Shown: positions 44,250-53,544, counted from the stretch's first letter. The stretch: 64,000 nucleotides of DNA from Thainema sp966674685 (GCA_966674685.1 CBKWJC010000021.1:1-64000); one strand, 5' to 3'. Made by a program: numbers and translations. Notes: generated by a model not told the origin, from the letters alone.

Positions 44250-47060
44250 ATGCAATCTGTGCCTACAACAGTGCTAGGTATTGGAGCAACTCTAAATACT
44301 GAAGCAATTCAATCTCAGCTTGCCAAACTGCCATTTACTGTTGTTGTAGAGCCGACGCTAGAGGCCGCACAGCAACGACTTGGTCAAGCATCCATCGCTG
44401 CTATTTTGTTCAGTCTTGATTTGCCTAATGCATCACAACTAGAAGTATGTACGCAAATTTGCCAGACCAGCACGACTGCACCTGTGATTGCAATCGGTCA
44501 AGCCATTGAGGACGATTGGGCGATCCGTTTGCTCAATGCAGGAGTTGAAGATGTATGGGACTTAGCGGTCGAAACCCAACCGGGAGGGTGCGACCTGACT
44601 CGTACAGTTCAACGTGCGATCGCACGCTACCAGTCCCGCCACCAGCCTTTACAACCTCCAACACCAATATCAACCTCCCCTATTAACTATCGACAAACCT
44701 CTATTAACTATCAACGAGCCTCCGCCCCCTCCGAATCTGATCTCCAAACCATCCTGGCTGATATTCCTAACGGGGTGCTGTGGCTCAATGAAGACGGCCA
44801 AATTCAATGGGTCAACCCAGCAGCCACGGATTTGTTTCAGTGCGATCGCACTAGTCTTGTCGGTCAAACCTTTGGCATGCCGATCCCCGGTCAAATCACC
44901 GAAGTGTGTTTAGTGGAGCCAACGTCTCACATTCCGCTGATGGTGCAGGTGGAAATGCAGTTGGTGCAGAGCGAGTGGCACAATCAACCCGTATTTCTGG
45001 TGCTGCTGCATGATGTCACAACACAGCGACAGGCGGAAGCGATTGTGCATCAGCAGGTTGTCTACGATCGCTTAAGCAGCATTTCTCACATCATTCGCCA
45101 TTCTCTCGATCTCCAGCGCATTTTAGACACCACCAGTCGAGAACTGCTGGATTTTCTACAGGCGGATCGAGTCCTGATTGGTCGGATTCAGGTAGCGTCA
45201 GATAAAAACTCAGATCATGATCATGAGGCTGATGGCGATGCTCTACAAGACGGCAAAACCAAACACACCACAGCCCATGACGGTCACAGCTTCAAGCCAG
45301 GCTCTAACTCAACGGTTGGCAATGACGGCAGCAGTAACGGCAGTCCTAGCCGCATCGCGAGTGATATCGACCCAGACGATTCACCCGCCATGCCCTTCCC
45401 GCAGCCTCATCTGCATGTCATTTCAGAAGCACTGGCACCAGGATGGTCTTCGTTAAGCACTCGAACTTTGCCAGCACTATACGATGATCTAGAGCGGTTT
45501 ACAACGCATCACCAGCGCCAGATCCAAGTCCTACGCAATCGCCAGTCCCCGCTCCTATCTCCGGCTGATCAGGCCGCACTCCAGGCGATCCAGGTGCAGG
45601 CGAGTCTAGCGACGCCACTGTTTCAGGATGATCAAATTTGGGCCGTTTTGATTGTGCAGCAGTGCAAAACGCCTCGCTACTGGAAAATTCACGAAATGGA
45701 TTTTCTCTGTCGCCTAGCCAACCAGTTAGAAAGCTCAGTTTATCAGGCCAGTTTATATAACCAACTGCAAGATTTGAATGCAGATTTAGGGCAGCAGGTC
45801 GAAGCCCGCACCGCAGAGCTAGAGCGAGCGTTTCAGTTTGAAGCAACCCTCCAGCGCATCCTCGAAAAGGTGCGAGATAGCCTAGACGAAGAACAGATTT
45901 TGCATACAGCAGTGCGGGAACTGGTGCAGGCCGTGGATGCGAAAGGCTGCAATGCTGGGTTATACGACACCAAGAAGCGCCGTTCAACCATTCGCTATGA
46001 GTACGCTGCACCGAATGTGTCCTATGTCGGGCGGGTGTTACAGCTCGATGCGTTTCCCGAAATTTATGGCCAGTTGATGAATGGGGATACGTTTCAGTTT
46101 TGTTCGCTATTACCCAACGCTTCACGGGGCCGCACGTCGGTCTTAACCAGCCCGATCTATGACGATCAGGGCAGTATTGGCGATCTCTGGCTGATTCACG
46201 ATGCCGAACATGCCTTTGGCGATCAACCGATTCGCCTCGTTAAACAAATTGCCAGTCAATGCGCGATCGCAATTCGTCAAGCTCGTCTCTACCAAGAATC
46301 TCAAGCGCAAGTCCAGGAACTCGATAAACTCAACCGCTTAAAGGACGACTTTATCAGCACCGTATCCCACGAATTGCGAACCCCAATTGCCAGCATCCGA
46401 ATGGCAGCCCACATGCTGCAAGTGCGAATCCAGGCTGCGGGTGGAGTCGCTCAAGATCGAGCCATTGCCCAATACCTCCAGGTGCTACAGGACGAGTGCC
46501 AGCGCGAAATCCGCCTGATCAATGATTTGCTTGATCTGTCTCGCCTAGAAGCCGGACAGGAAACGTTACAGTTTGCCCCAATTGATTTGAAAACCTGGCT
46601 ACCTCGCATCACCGAATCCTTCCGAGAACAGGCCAGATCCCGGCAGCATGTGTTTGAACTGAAGGTGCCATCTTCACTGTCAACAATTGAAACCGATCCG
46701 GCCCAGCTTGAACCCATTTTGATGGAACTGTTGAACAACGCCTACAAATACACACCACCCGGCGAACGCATTGAGGTTACAACCAACGTTACAGCCAGCC
46801 AAGTACAAATTCGAGTCATTAACTCAGGCGTTGAAATCCCCAAAGCCGAACAGGCTCAAATTTTTCAAAAGTTTTATCGCATTCCCAATAGCGATCCGTG
46901 GAAGCATGGCGGCACAGGCTTAGGGCTGGCCCTCGTGAAACAGCGGGTGGAACGACTGGGCGGCATGATTCAAGTCCGCAGCAGCGAGGGCAAAACTGAA
47001 TTTAAGCTGGCATTTCCCACCCGTGCCCCAATGGTTAATTCCATGCCGCTTGATGCCTAG
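44250..47060 (+). CDS. Sensor histidine kinase: pseudo-receiver, PAS, two GAF domains, kinase
   Basis: A 936-residue cytoplasmic kinase. Residues about 5-130 look like a receiver, but the acidic pocket is missing at the N terminus (VLGIGATLN), the acceptor is Ser55 (AAILFSLDLPN) and no conserved Lys is seen. PAS is at about 165-260 (ILADIPNGVLWLNEDG). GAF 1 (about 275-475) carries a low-complexity Asp/Ser/Asn insertion and no bilin cysteine; GAF 2 is at about 500-680. The His box is STVSHELRTPIAS with H near 707; ATP motifs are LLNNAYKYTPP, NSGVEIP and GGTGLGLALVK, where NSG replaces the usual DxG, a variant I recall in other cyanobacterial kinases. The start could also be TTG at 44235. Confidence 0.9.
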   Translation: MQSVPTTVLGIGATLNTEAIQSQLAKLPFTVVVEPTLEAAQQRLGQASIAAILFSLDLPNASQLEVCTQICQTSTTAPVIAIGQAIEDDWAIRLLNAGVEDVWDLAVETQPGGCDLTRTVQRAIARYQSRHQPLQPPTPISTSPINYRQTSINYQRASAPSESDLQTILADIPNGVLWLNEDGQIQWVNPAATDLFQCDRTSLVGQTFGMPIPGQITEVCLVEPTSHIPLMVQVEMQLVQSEWHNQPVFLVLLHDVTTQRQAEAIVHQQVVYDRLSSISHIIRHSLDLQRILDTTSRELLDFLQADRVLIGRIQVASDKNSDHDHEADGDALQDGKTKHTTAHDGHSFKPGSNSTVGNDGSSNGSPSRIASDIDPDDSPAMPFPQPHLHVISEALAPGWSSLSTRTLPALYDDLERFTTHHQRQIQVLRNRQSPLLSPADQAALQAIQVQASLATPLFQDDQIWAVLIVQQCKTPRYWKIHEMDFLCRLANQLESSVYQASLYNQLQDLNADLGQQVEARTAELERAFQFEATLQRILEKVRDSLDEEQILHTAVRELVQAVDAKGCNAGLYDTKKRRSTIRYEYAAPNVSYVGRVLQLDAFPEIYGQLMNGDTFQFCSLLPNASRGRTSVLTSPIYDDQGSIGDLWLIHDAEHAFGDQPIRLVKQIASQCAIAIRQARLYQESQAQVQELDKLNRLKDDFISTVSHELRTPIASIRMAAHMLQVRIQAAGGVAQDRAIAQYLQVLQDECQREIRLINDLLDLSRLEAGQETLQFAPIDLKTWLPRITESFREQARSRQHVFELKVPSSLSTIETDPAQLEPILMELLNNAYKYTPPGERIEVTTNVTASQVQIRVINSGVEIPKAEQAQIFQKFYRIPNSDPWKHGGTGLGLALVKQRVERLGGMIQVRSSEGKTEFKLAFPTRAPMVNSMPLDA

Positions 47061-47074
47061 TGCTGTGTCATATA

Positions 47075-47151
47075 GCTGTAGTCAGCTCTGTTAGGACGCA
47101 AACATTTTTGTGGCGCGGCAAAGCCGCGCCACAAAAATGTCGTAAATACTG
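47075..47151 (+). repeat. Dispersed repeat, family 4 (full copy)
   Basis: Starts TAGCTGTAGTCAGCT, continues TGTTAGGACGCAAA and holds a perfect hairpin CATTTTTGTGGCGCGGC/GCCGCGCCACAAAAATG at 47104-47140. A partial copy lies at 41356-41402. It sits between the kinase gene and the convergent CYTH gene and may terminate both. Confidence 0.75.
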
Positions 47152-47196
47152 CCACCATCAAAACTGATTCAGGCAAAATTGACAGACTACTAGCGT

Positions 47197-47664
47197 TTAC
47201 GGCCAGGTTGTATAGGGAACGCGGGCTAGATTGGAGTTGAAATAACGCGGATCGTGGGAAACTTCAGCCCCAATCCAGCTCGGCAGATCAATATTTTGCG
47301 CCTCATCTGTGAGTTCAACTTCTGCCAAAATCAGTCCTGCATTCGCCCCGGCAAATTCATCCACTTCCCAAATCAGCCCATTAATTGGAATTTTGTAGCG
47401 CGTCTTTTCAATCAGCGGCGGCTGACACAGCGTTTGCAGCATCTCTTCAGCATCTGCAACCGGAATTTCATACTCAAACTCAGCCCGAGATATGCCTTTT
47501 ACACCGCTTTTGATAGTTAGATAAGCGCGATCGCAGATCACTCGCACCCGAACACTATGTTCGGCATTGCTAACGATATAGCCCTGTTTATAAACCTCGC
47601 CCTGTGCGCCTGCCCGCCATTCGTCACTATTGACTAGAAATTTGCGTTCGATTTCTTGGGGCAT
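47197..47664 (-). CDS. CYTH-domain phosphohydrolase
   Basis: A 155-residue CYTH protein. The signature EIERKFLV opens the domain; RVRVICDRAYLTIKSG, EFEYEIP, WEVDEFAG and ILAEVEL supply the alternating basic and acidic residues that line the triphosphate tunnel. Members hydrolyse tripolyphosphate or thiamine triphosphate or, rarely, make cAMP. Cyanobacterial stand-alone CYTH proteins are mostly inorganic triphosphatases, which I consider more likely than a class IV cyclase. Confidence 0.9.
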   Translation of the reverse strand: MPQEIERKFLVNSDEWRAGAQGEVYKQGYIVSNAEHSVRVRVICDRAYLTIKSGVKGISRAEFEYEIPVADAEEMLQTLCQPPLIEKTRYKIPINGLIWEVDEFAGANAGLILAEVELTDEAQNIDLPSWIGAEVSHDPRYFNSNLARVPYTTWP

Positions 47665-47828
47665 GAGGAGTAGAGCTGTAGAAAGCGTAAGAGGCTAGAG
47701 GATCTTGAGGCTGTAAAAGGAGTCAGAGGATATTGGTTTGCCCAGTTTTGTGTGTGAATAAATTGTCTTGGAGGCTTACTGTGGTGGAAACAGTAGTCAA
47801 TCTAGCACACACGATGCCAGGTTAAAAA

Positions 47829-48005
47829 TCAAGCAACTGGAGTATGAAACGAAACGGCCCACTCGGCTACGTTGGTGTGGCGACCCTCAAACAGATACTC
47901 GCTGTAGTCGGCTAAATCATCTAAACCGATGATGCTCAACATAACTTCAGCAGCAAGCCAGACTGTTGTGCGAATGAGCAGAGCTTTCCAGGGGCGTTTC
48001 ATCAT
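47829..48005 (-). CDS. Small conserved-type protein (58 aa)
   Basis: Read directly: MMKRPWKALLIRTTVWLAAE, then VMLSIIGLDDLADYSEYLFE and a short tail ending in FHTPVA. A basic N terminus and a hydrophobic stretch at about 9-27 suggest a membrane-associated protein; the LGLDDLADYSEFLFE-like segment recalls a short protein family in other cyanobacteria, from memory. GAGGAT lies eight bases before the first ATG. Function unknown. Confidence 0.7.
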   Translation of the reverse strand: MMKRPWKALLIRTTVWLAAEVMLSIIGLDDLADYSEYLFEGRHTNVAEWAVSFHTPVA

Positions 48006-48391
48006 GGGGCAATCCTCAGATTAAGCAATGGGGCGGGATTCAGAGGTTGTCAACGTGATGTCAAGGTGTTACATCAAACGTTACAGATATTGAATCGAAT
48101 ACCCGCCTATTGATTAATCCAGGGAGACACGGAATCTTTTCTAAGTTTTGCTGGGGATCACTTGAAAAAATGACTCAAGGGGGTTAGTTATACGGAGAAG
48201 ATGATTAAGTTTTGTGAAGCAGAGTAAAGGAGAGTGGAGGGATGTAAAGAGTGTTGAGGGGGTGAAGGAAGTCGAGGAGTCGTGAGGGGAAAGGGGGTTG
48301 AGGCTGTAGAGGGCTGTACAGGGAGTCGAGGGCGAGAGGCGTGAGGCGTATTCTGACCACTCAGCCCTCAGCCCTGGAAAAACTCAGCAGC
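48006..48391. other. Purine-rich low-complexity gap
   Basis: A 386-bp stretch without a gene. From about 48220 it has heptamer-like words (GGCTGTAGAGGGCTGTACAG, GAGTCGAGGGCGAGAGGCG). The reverse complement of this tract resembles the one at about 53985-54080. Confidence 0.6.
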
Positions 48392-50026
48392 TCACACCTT
48401 TGCCATAGTCTGTGGGAAATGGGTAAGAGCTTCGTTGAGGTGTTTTTGTAAAGTCGCATCTGGTAATGGGCCTTGCAGGTGGCTCCAGGGCAGGACTTGA
48501 TCGGTTGACCACTGTTCATGCACGTAGAACTCTAGCGGAGGAATACTATCGCGGAGCTGTTTGAAGGCGCGTTTGTAGCTGCCGACGGAATCGCCGTAGT
48601 GGCGGGCTAGTTCCAGCAGTTTAGAAAGGCGTCGATCGCCCCGTGAAATGAGGGCTTGGATAATTGACCAGTTGTAGCTTTCGGGGCGGAAGTCAATACC
48701 TTGCGATCGCAACTGTTTCTGTAATATTTTCAACCGCTTCTGAGCATCGGGATTGACGCCAAACCACTGAAAAGGGGTATGGGCTTTGGGTACAAAGGTG
48801 CTGCATCCCAGGGTTAAACGCAGGCCAGGAGCGGCTTTTTTCAAAGACAGCATCAGGTTGACAGTATCGTTCAGATCGTCAGCGTCTTCGCCGGGGATGC
48901 CAACCATGCCGTAGAGCTTCATGGCGCTGAGGCCACCCGCTTTGGCATTCACGGTAGCCTGCACGATATCGTCAGTTGCCAGCTTTTTATTGACGATTTG
49001 GCGCACTCGTTCTGAACCACTTTCGACGGCAATAGTGATGGACTTGGTGTGGTGATTGACCAACGTGCGGGTCAACTTTTCGGTGACGGTGTTGGTGCGA
49101 ACGGAGGCAATACTTAGTCGCACGTCGTCGTACTGAGGCTGGTTCAGGTAGTCCAGCAGTGCGTCAAATTCGGGATGCTGGGTGACGGATGCGCCCAGCA
49201 ATCCCAACCGATTGGTGACGGCTAATCCGCGTTCAATGGCTGGAATGAGTGAACCCTCGACGCTAGCGGTACGAAACGGCAGGGTTAGGTAGCTAGCGAG
49301 GCAGAAGCGGCACATTTCGGGACAGCTCCGCACCACTTCGACCATGTAGATATTTTCCCAAGCGGCTTGCTCAGTCACGACCGTGGAGGCGGAGAGGACA
49401 TTGCCGCGATAGGTTTGCTTTTCCACAATGGCAGGAATATCGGCATCAATCGGCCGAATGTGGCGGATTGCACCATCGGGTGCGTGATAGTCCACCTGAT
49501 ACAAACTGGGCACGTAGATGCCAGGCATTTGAGCCAGGTGCCGGAGTTGGGTAGCGCGGCTCTGGCCTCTGACCTGTTGATAGGTATCAATAAACTGATC
49601 CAGCAGGTTTTCCCCGTCGCCTAGCAGAATAACATCAAAGAAATCAGCAAAGGGTTCCGGATTGGCTGTTAGGACTGGTCCACCACCGAAGACAAGCGGA
49701 TGCTCGGCAGTGCGATCGCAGGCCCGAATGGGAATCTGGAGCGTTTCGAGCTGATTCAAAATATTGACGTAGTCCAGTTCCCAGGAGACGGAAAACCCCA
49801 GCAGTTCTGGCTCGGTCGGTAACGGTTCATGACTATCGGTAAACAGGCGGCTGACTTGCAGATCGGGACGCTGCGCCAGAGTTGCCCACACCACCTGATA
49901 GCCCAAACTGGTAATGCCAATGGTGTAGTCATTGGGAAAGGCAAAAATCAGCGGCACTGCTCCATCGCGGGGCGTCGCAGGCGTAAACAGCAATCGTTCA
50001 GCGGCAAAAGAATCAGACAAAGTCAA
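48392..50026 (-). CDS. B12-binding-type radical SAM protein
   Basis: A 544-residue protein. The N-terminal part (about 20-190) resembles a cobalamin-binding fold (ELLGFSVSWELDYVNILNQL, LVFGGGPVLTANPEPF). The radical SAM core follows with the iron-sulfur triad in CPEMCRFCLASY near residue 237, then VESGSERVRQIVNKK and MVGIPGEDADDL. It lacks the DHH-type B12 loop, so cobalamin binding is doubtful. Substrate unknown. The only reasonable start is TTG, 21 bp after the stop of the AAA gene; AGGAGA lies immediately after that stop codon, so the two genes are probably coupled. Confidence 0.85.
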   Translation of the reverse strand: MTLSDSFAAERLLFTPATPRDGAVPLIFAFPNDYTIGITSLGYQVVWATLAQRPDLQVSRLFTDSHEPLPTEPELLGFSVSWELDYVNILNQLETLQIPIRACDRTAEHPLVFGGGPVLTANPEPFADFFDVILLGDGENLLDQFIDTYQQVRGQSRATQLRHLAQMPGIYVPSLYQVDYHAPDGAIRHIRPIDADIPAIVEKQTYRGNVLSASTVVTEQAAWENIYMVEVVRSCPEMCRFCLASYLTLPFRTASVEGSLIPAIERGLAVTNRLGLLGASVTQHPEFDALLDYLNQPQYDDVRLSIASVRTNTVTEKLTRTLVNHHTKSITIAVESGSERVRQIVNKKLATDDIVQATVNAKAGGLSAMKLYGMVGIPGEDADDLNDTVNLMLSLKKAAPGLRLTLGCSTFVPKAHTPFQWFGVNPDAQKRLKILQKQLRSQGIDFRPESYNWSIIQALISRGDRRLSKLLELARHYGDSVGSYKRAFKQLRDSIPPLEFYVHEQWSTDQVLPWSHLQGPLPDATLQKHLNEALTHFPQTMAKV

Positions 50027-50047
50027 TCCGGTAGAATCTCGTCTCCT

Positions 50048-51598
50048 TCATCGTGACATAAGACCCCGCAGCATGGCTTGAGCTTTTTCGGGCGAGTGCT
50101 GAGCGAGTTCGCGGGCGAGTGCCTCCACGGCATCCGAATCGAGGGCGCTGATGCATTGAATGATGCTTTGGCTGATGCTGCGTTTGGTCTGACGGAGTTG
50201 TGACGAATCCGAATCGGGGACAATGTGAAAATGCTGCGACTGTGATAGTGGTGGCGAGGAGTGATGGGGATGGCTGAGCGGCGGCGTTGCGATCGCAGAC
50301 CATTCCCCTGATTCAAACGGCGATTCTTCAATCGACGGTGCCGCGAGCGCCTGCACCTTACTTCGTTCTTGCTGAATCCAGTCCTGATTGAATACGGCTC
50401 GATAAATCTGATTGCGTAGGCGCAGGCTGCTGTCGTACTTTTCAACTAGCCCTGCCAGCATCAGTTCAAGCTGAAGATCAACCTGCACAGAATGTTGATC
50501 CATTGAAATCTCGCCCTGAAGCCAAATTTTCTCATACAGATCAAGCAGTTGACACGTTTGAGCAGACTTATACAGCAGCCGATGACGAATGGTTCGCAAG
50601 TGTTCAGGATTATCCTGCATCTCCCAATTCGAAATGATGCGGGACTGAACCAGCGCATCGACCTGCACGGCGACATCGCTGTGGTGAGCCAGGGCTTCTT
50701 GAACCAACTGGTCGAGGAACGGATTTTTGGGCTGTGGTCTACTGTTAGTAGGCTGGCGGGAAAGGGGTAGCGATCGCACCCGAGAGTGACACTGTTCGAC
50801 AACACACTGACACAGCTTCTGAGTCAGAAAGGGCTGTCCTCCTGTCCATTTCAGAATTTCCTTTAGCACCAGATGAGGAGCCGGAACAATATTCGCCAGT
50901 CCATAGGCCAAGGGCTGCACTTCATCTGGCTGAAATCCCGTCAGTGCGATCGCGCGACCAATATTAAACGGAGTGCGGCTGTGGTCTCGAATCAGATCCG
51001 ATGGCGTCGTCACGCCAAAAAGGGCAAAGGTTAACCGCCGATACTGAGGCTGTTCAGCCCGCTGGTTGTAACAGTAGCGAATCCAGGCAAAAAAATCATC
51101 AACGGAAAAATCCAGTCCTAAAACACTGTCAATTTCATCGATAAAAATGACCAGACTGGCCGGAATGTGGGTCAAAATCACCGATTCGACGAAATGGCTC
51201 AACTGCTGCACCGCCGACAAACCCGCTTGTTCCCGCAGCCATGACCGCAAATCCACCTGGCTCATTAACCCTAATGTGCGCCACAGTTCCGAAATCAGAC
51301 CGCGATACCACTGGTCGGGCGTCAGATTTTGGCTCCCCAGCTGAGTTAAATCAATCGCGGCACAGCAGTATCCCGCCTGCTGTAGCTGATGACGCACCCG
51401 CACCCGTAGCGACGATTTTCCCATCTGGCGAGAGTTAAACACATAGCAAAACTGCCCGTTGAGGAGAGCCTGATAGAGTTCGGTGTCGGCTCTTCGCACA
51501 ACATAGCAGGGATCGTCGCAGCTCAAACTACCTCCCACCTGATAGGAATAATGAGGTTGATTCGTTCCGTTTGACGCGATCGCAGGTTGGCTGTCCAT
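50048..51598 (-). CDS. AAA-like (AAA_35 family) ATPase
   Basis: A 516-residue ATPase. The N terminus has YSYQVGGSLSCDDPCYVVRR, typical of cyanobacterial AAA_35 proteins. Walker A is NSRQMGKSSLRVRV, and Walker B LVIFIDEIDSVLG. The segment PFNIGRAIALTGFQPDEVQP and GGQPFLTQKLCQ are family motifs. A variable Ser/Pro/His-rich linker leads to a C-terminal helical tail (LDSDAVEALARELAQHSPEK). Such ATPases are STAND-like and often carry effector or sensor domains; here none is recognisable. I prefer the ATG at 51598 over the TTG at 51607. It is the upstream partner of the radical SAM gene. Confidence 0.85.
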   Translation of the reverse strand: MDSQPAIASNGTNQPHYSYQVGGSLSCDDPCYVVRRADTELYQALLNGQFCYVFNSRQMGKSSLRVRVRHQLQQAGYCCAAIDLTQLGSQNLTPDQWYRGLISELWRTLGLMSQVDLRSWLREQAGLSAVQQLSHFVESVILTHIPASLVIFIDEIDSVLGLDFSVDDFFAWIRYCYNQRAEQPQYRRLTFALFGVTTPSDLIRDHSRTPFNIGRAIALTGFQPDEVQPLAYGLANIVPAPHLVLKEILKWTGGQPFLTQKLCQCVVEQCHSRVRSLPLSRQPTNSRPQPKNPFLDQLVQEALAHHSDVAVQVDALVQSRIISNWEMQDNPEHLRTIRHRLLYKSAQTCQLLDLYEKIWLQGEISMDQHSVQVDLQLELMLAGLVEKYDSSLRLRNQIYRAVFNQDWIQQERSKVQALAAPSIEESPFESGEWSAIATPPLSHPHHSSPPLSQSQHFHIVPDSDSSQLRQTKRSISQSIIQCISALDSDAVEALARELAQHSPEKAQAMLRGLMSR

Positions 51599-51712
51599 GC
51601 TACTCAACGGTGTAGAGTTTGTTTATTCTGCTATGGCAATTCTAAAAGAGTTGTAAAAAGTACGGCGAGGATCTGCCTTCAAATCACAATTCTTTTTACA
51701 AATTATTTTGGT

Positions 51713-53122
51713 TTACCGTAATTGAGAATAAAAATATAAGCGATACAATGTGCAACTTGCTTGCACCCCTTCCGAGTCCAATTTAATCAATCCCATACTC
51801 TCTAGCTTGTAGATCATAATGGGGTCGATCCCGGTGCGATCGCAGGTTTGTACGAGCTGTTTAACGGCCTGCATCAGGTCTGGATGCTGCTGCAAGGTCA
51901 ACCAATGCTGCCGTAAGTGGCGGTAATAAATACCCTGTGGCGTAGGGGCAGCTTGCAGTAGTTCATCCAAACGCTGATCTAACTCACCAATATCTGAGCC
52001 CGCACCCAGATCAGTAGTTGGATGAGCATAGACCTGACTGAGGTAATACAGCGCCAGTCGTACCAGATAGGGGTGTCCGCCGACCATCGCCATCAGTGCC
52101 TGAGTCAGTCCTGAATGCCACTCAGATAAACCATGTCGCTGTGCCAAGTGATCCACTTGCTCTGACGTAAATTCCGGAAGCCGCACCGCTAATCCCACAT
52201 TAAACGGCGACTGATGAATATCCAGCGGCACGTAAATCTCCGTGGAATACACCACGAACATGTGCAGCTTTTGCCAAATTTCTAGGTTTCTGGCTTCTTC
52301 ATACCACGATCGCAGCAGTGGCAAAAAGCTTTTAGCGCTTTCTGGATATTCAAACAGCCGATTCACTTCATCCAAGGCCAGAACCAGCGGCGCATCAATT
52401 TGTTCCAGTACGTAGCCCTGCATGTAAATCGTGCTGCTAATGCTGCCGCCCAGGGTCGTATCCCAGTAGTCATCGAGGCGATGGGGCAGCCCCAACTGCT
52501 GAGCAATATTGGCGCAGCACCAGCGCATCAGTTGCGTCGGGTGGCTTAAAACCAGCGCATCCGCTTGCTCAAAGTTGAGTCGTACCGTCTTCAAGCCGAG
52601 CTGCTGACAATAGGCTAAAACCCGATTTTTCAGCGAAGTTTTTCCCATGTGGCTGGGTGCCCGCAGGCAAACTAAGGCTCCTGGCTGCTCAATAGCGTGG
52701 TAACAGGTAGCCTCGACGGGGGGACGCTCAATATACAACGGCGAATTCAGCGGCACCGGGCCTTGAGGTGGTTCTAATACAGGGTGAGAGGGGAAAGCAA
52801 AGTGCGATCGCGCCTTTTCAGCCCCTTCAGGTCGATTAGAACCCTCACCTGCCTCACCCACGATGCCCAGCTCACCCGCCTGCTGGCGCAGCACAGAGCG
52901 AAAATTACTTTTCGTAACTTTGATGCCAAACGCTGCACTCAGGGCTTGCCAAAGCTGAAACCCCACAACTCGAATATAGTCATTGTCATAGCCGATTTGT
53001 AGCGCCATATCCTGATAGGTTTTGCTTTGCCACGCTTGACGAAAAATTTGCTCTTGTAAGTCACTCAAGCAATCTGGCTTCAGTGCGGCATCAATAATGG
53101 CAAGAGCTTCTTCAACCGTCAT
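51713..53122 (-). CDS. vMAP-type HTH plus AAA_35 ATPase
   Basis: A 469-residue protein. Residues about 1-90 match the N-terminal helical domain of vWA-MoxR-associated proteins (MTVEEALAIIDAALKP, LSDLQEQIFRQAWQSKTYQD, DNDYIRVVGFQLWQALSAAF). An AAA_35 ATPase follows from about 125: ERPPVEATCYHAIEQPGALV, Walker A RAPSHMGKTSLKNRV, Walker B PLVLALDEVNRLF, then PFNVGLAVRLPEFTSEQVDH and GGHPYLVRLALYYLS. The vMAP N-terminal domain is linked in the literature to bacterial STAND conflict systems in which effectors are recruited. No effector domain is fused here. The start at 53122 is ATG; no strong binding site is seen. Confidence 0.85.
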   Translation of the reverse strand: MTVEEALAIIDAALKPDCLSDLQEQIFRQAWQSKTYQDMALQIGYDNDYIRVVGFQLWQALSAAFGIKVTKSNFRSVLRQQAGELGIVGEAGEGSNRPEGAEKARSHFAFPSHPVLEPPQGPVPLNSPLYIERPPVEATCYHAIEQPGALVCLRAPSHMGKTSLKNRVLAYCQQLGLKTVRLNFEQADALVLSHPTQLMRWCCANIAQQLGLPHRLDDYWDTTLGGSISSTIYMQGYVLEQIDAPLVLALDEVNRLFEYPESAKSFLPLLRSWYEEARNLEIWQKLHMFVVYSTEIYVPLDIHQSPFNVGLAVRLPEFTSEQVDHLAQRHGLSEWHSGLTQALMAMVGGHPYLVRLALYYLSQVYAHPTTDLGAGSDIGELDQRLDELLQAAPTPQGIYYRHLRQHWLTLQQHPDLMQAVKQLVQTCDRTGIDPIMIYKLESMGLIKLDSEGVQASCTLYRLYFYSQLR

Positions 53123-53544
53123 TGCAACGTTCAACTACAACTATCTGACTATATTTCTGATCGATATCGGCTTATTCTCCCATGTCTTTATGTCGCTATT
53201 TTGATTAATCTAAATATCAGGAATCATTAACTTTATATGCATTTCTCTACTGAATAAAGTTGGCAGTGCAATGATAAAGCCAGACATATGTGCCTACGGC
53301 TGTGTAGCAATTTGAACGGATTAAATAGCCGTCGCCACATCGGCTAGAACATTAGAAAATCCCCAAAATGTTCAAATGTTTGAACGTGAGATTATCGAGC
53401 TATCTCAACTCAGGTAGCAATGGCTATAAGGAACCGTGAAATGCTACACCTCACATAGGCTGGTCACAGTGTTCTAATTAGACAAGACGCAGCATGTGAG
53501 TCTTTCGAACCCTTGTTCGCATACTTAGACAGAAGGAGAGCATT
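53123..53544. other. Divergent gap with an operator-like palindrome
   Basis: 422 bp between the vMAP gene and the 81-residue gene. At 53370-53385 there is a perfect palindrome GTTCAAATGTTTGAAC. No other structure. Confidence 0.45.
53370..53385. promoter_or_regulatory. Candidate operator palindrome
   Basis: GTTCAAA-TG-TTTGAAC is a perfect 7-2-7 dyad in the divergent promoter region between the vMAP-type ATPase gene and the 81-residue gene. It could bind a dimeric repressor; no binding protein is known. Confidence 0.35.

Noticed and set aside
47197..47664. Class IV adenylate cyclase as the call for the CYTH gene
   Set aside because: Stand-alone bacterial CYTH proteins are mostly triphosphatases; sequence alone does not support cyclase activity.
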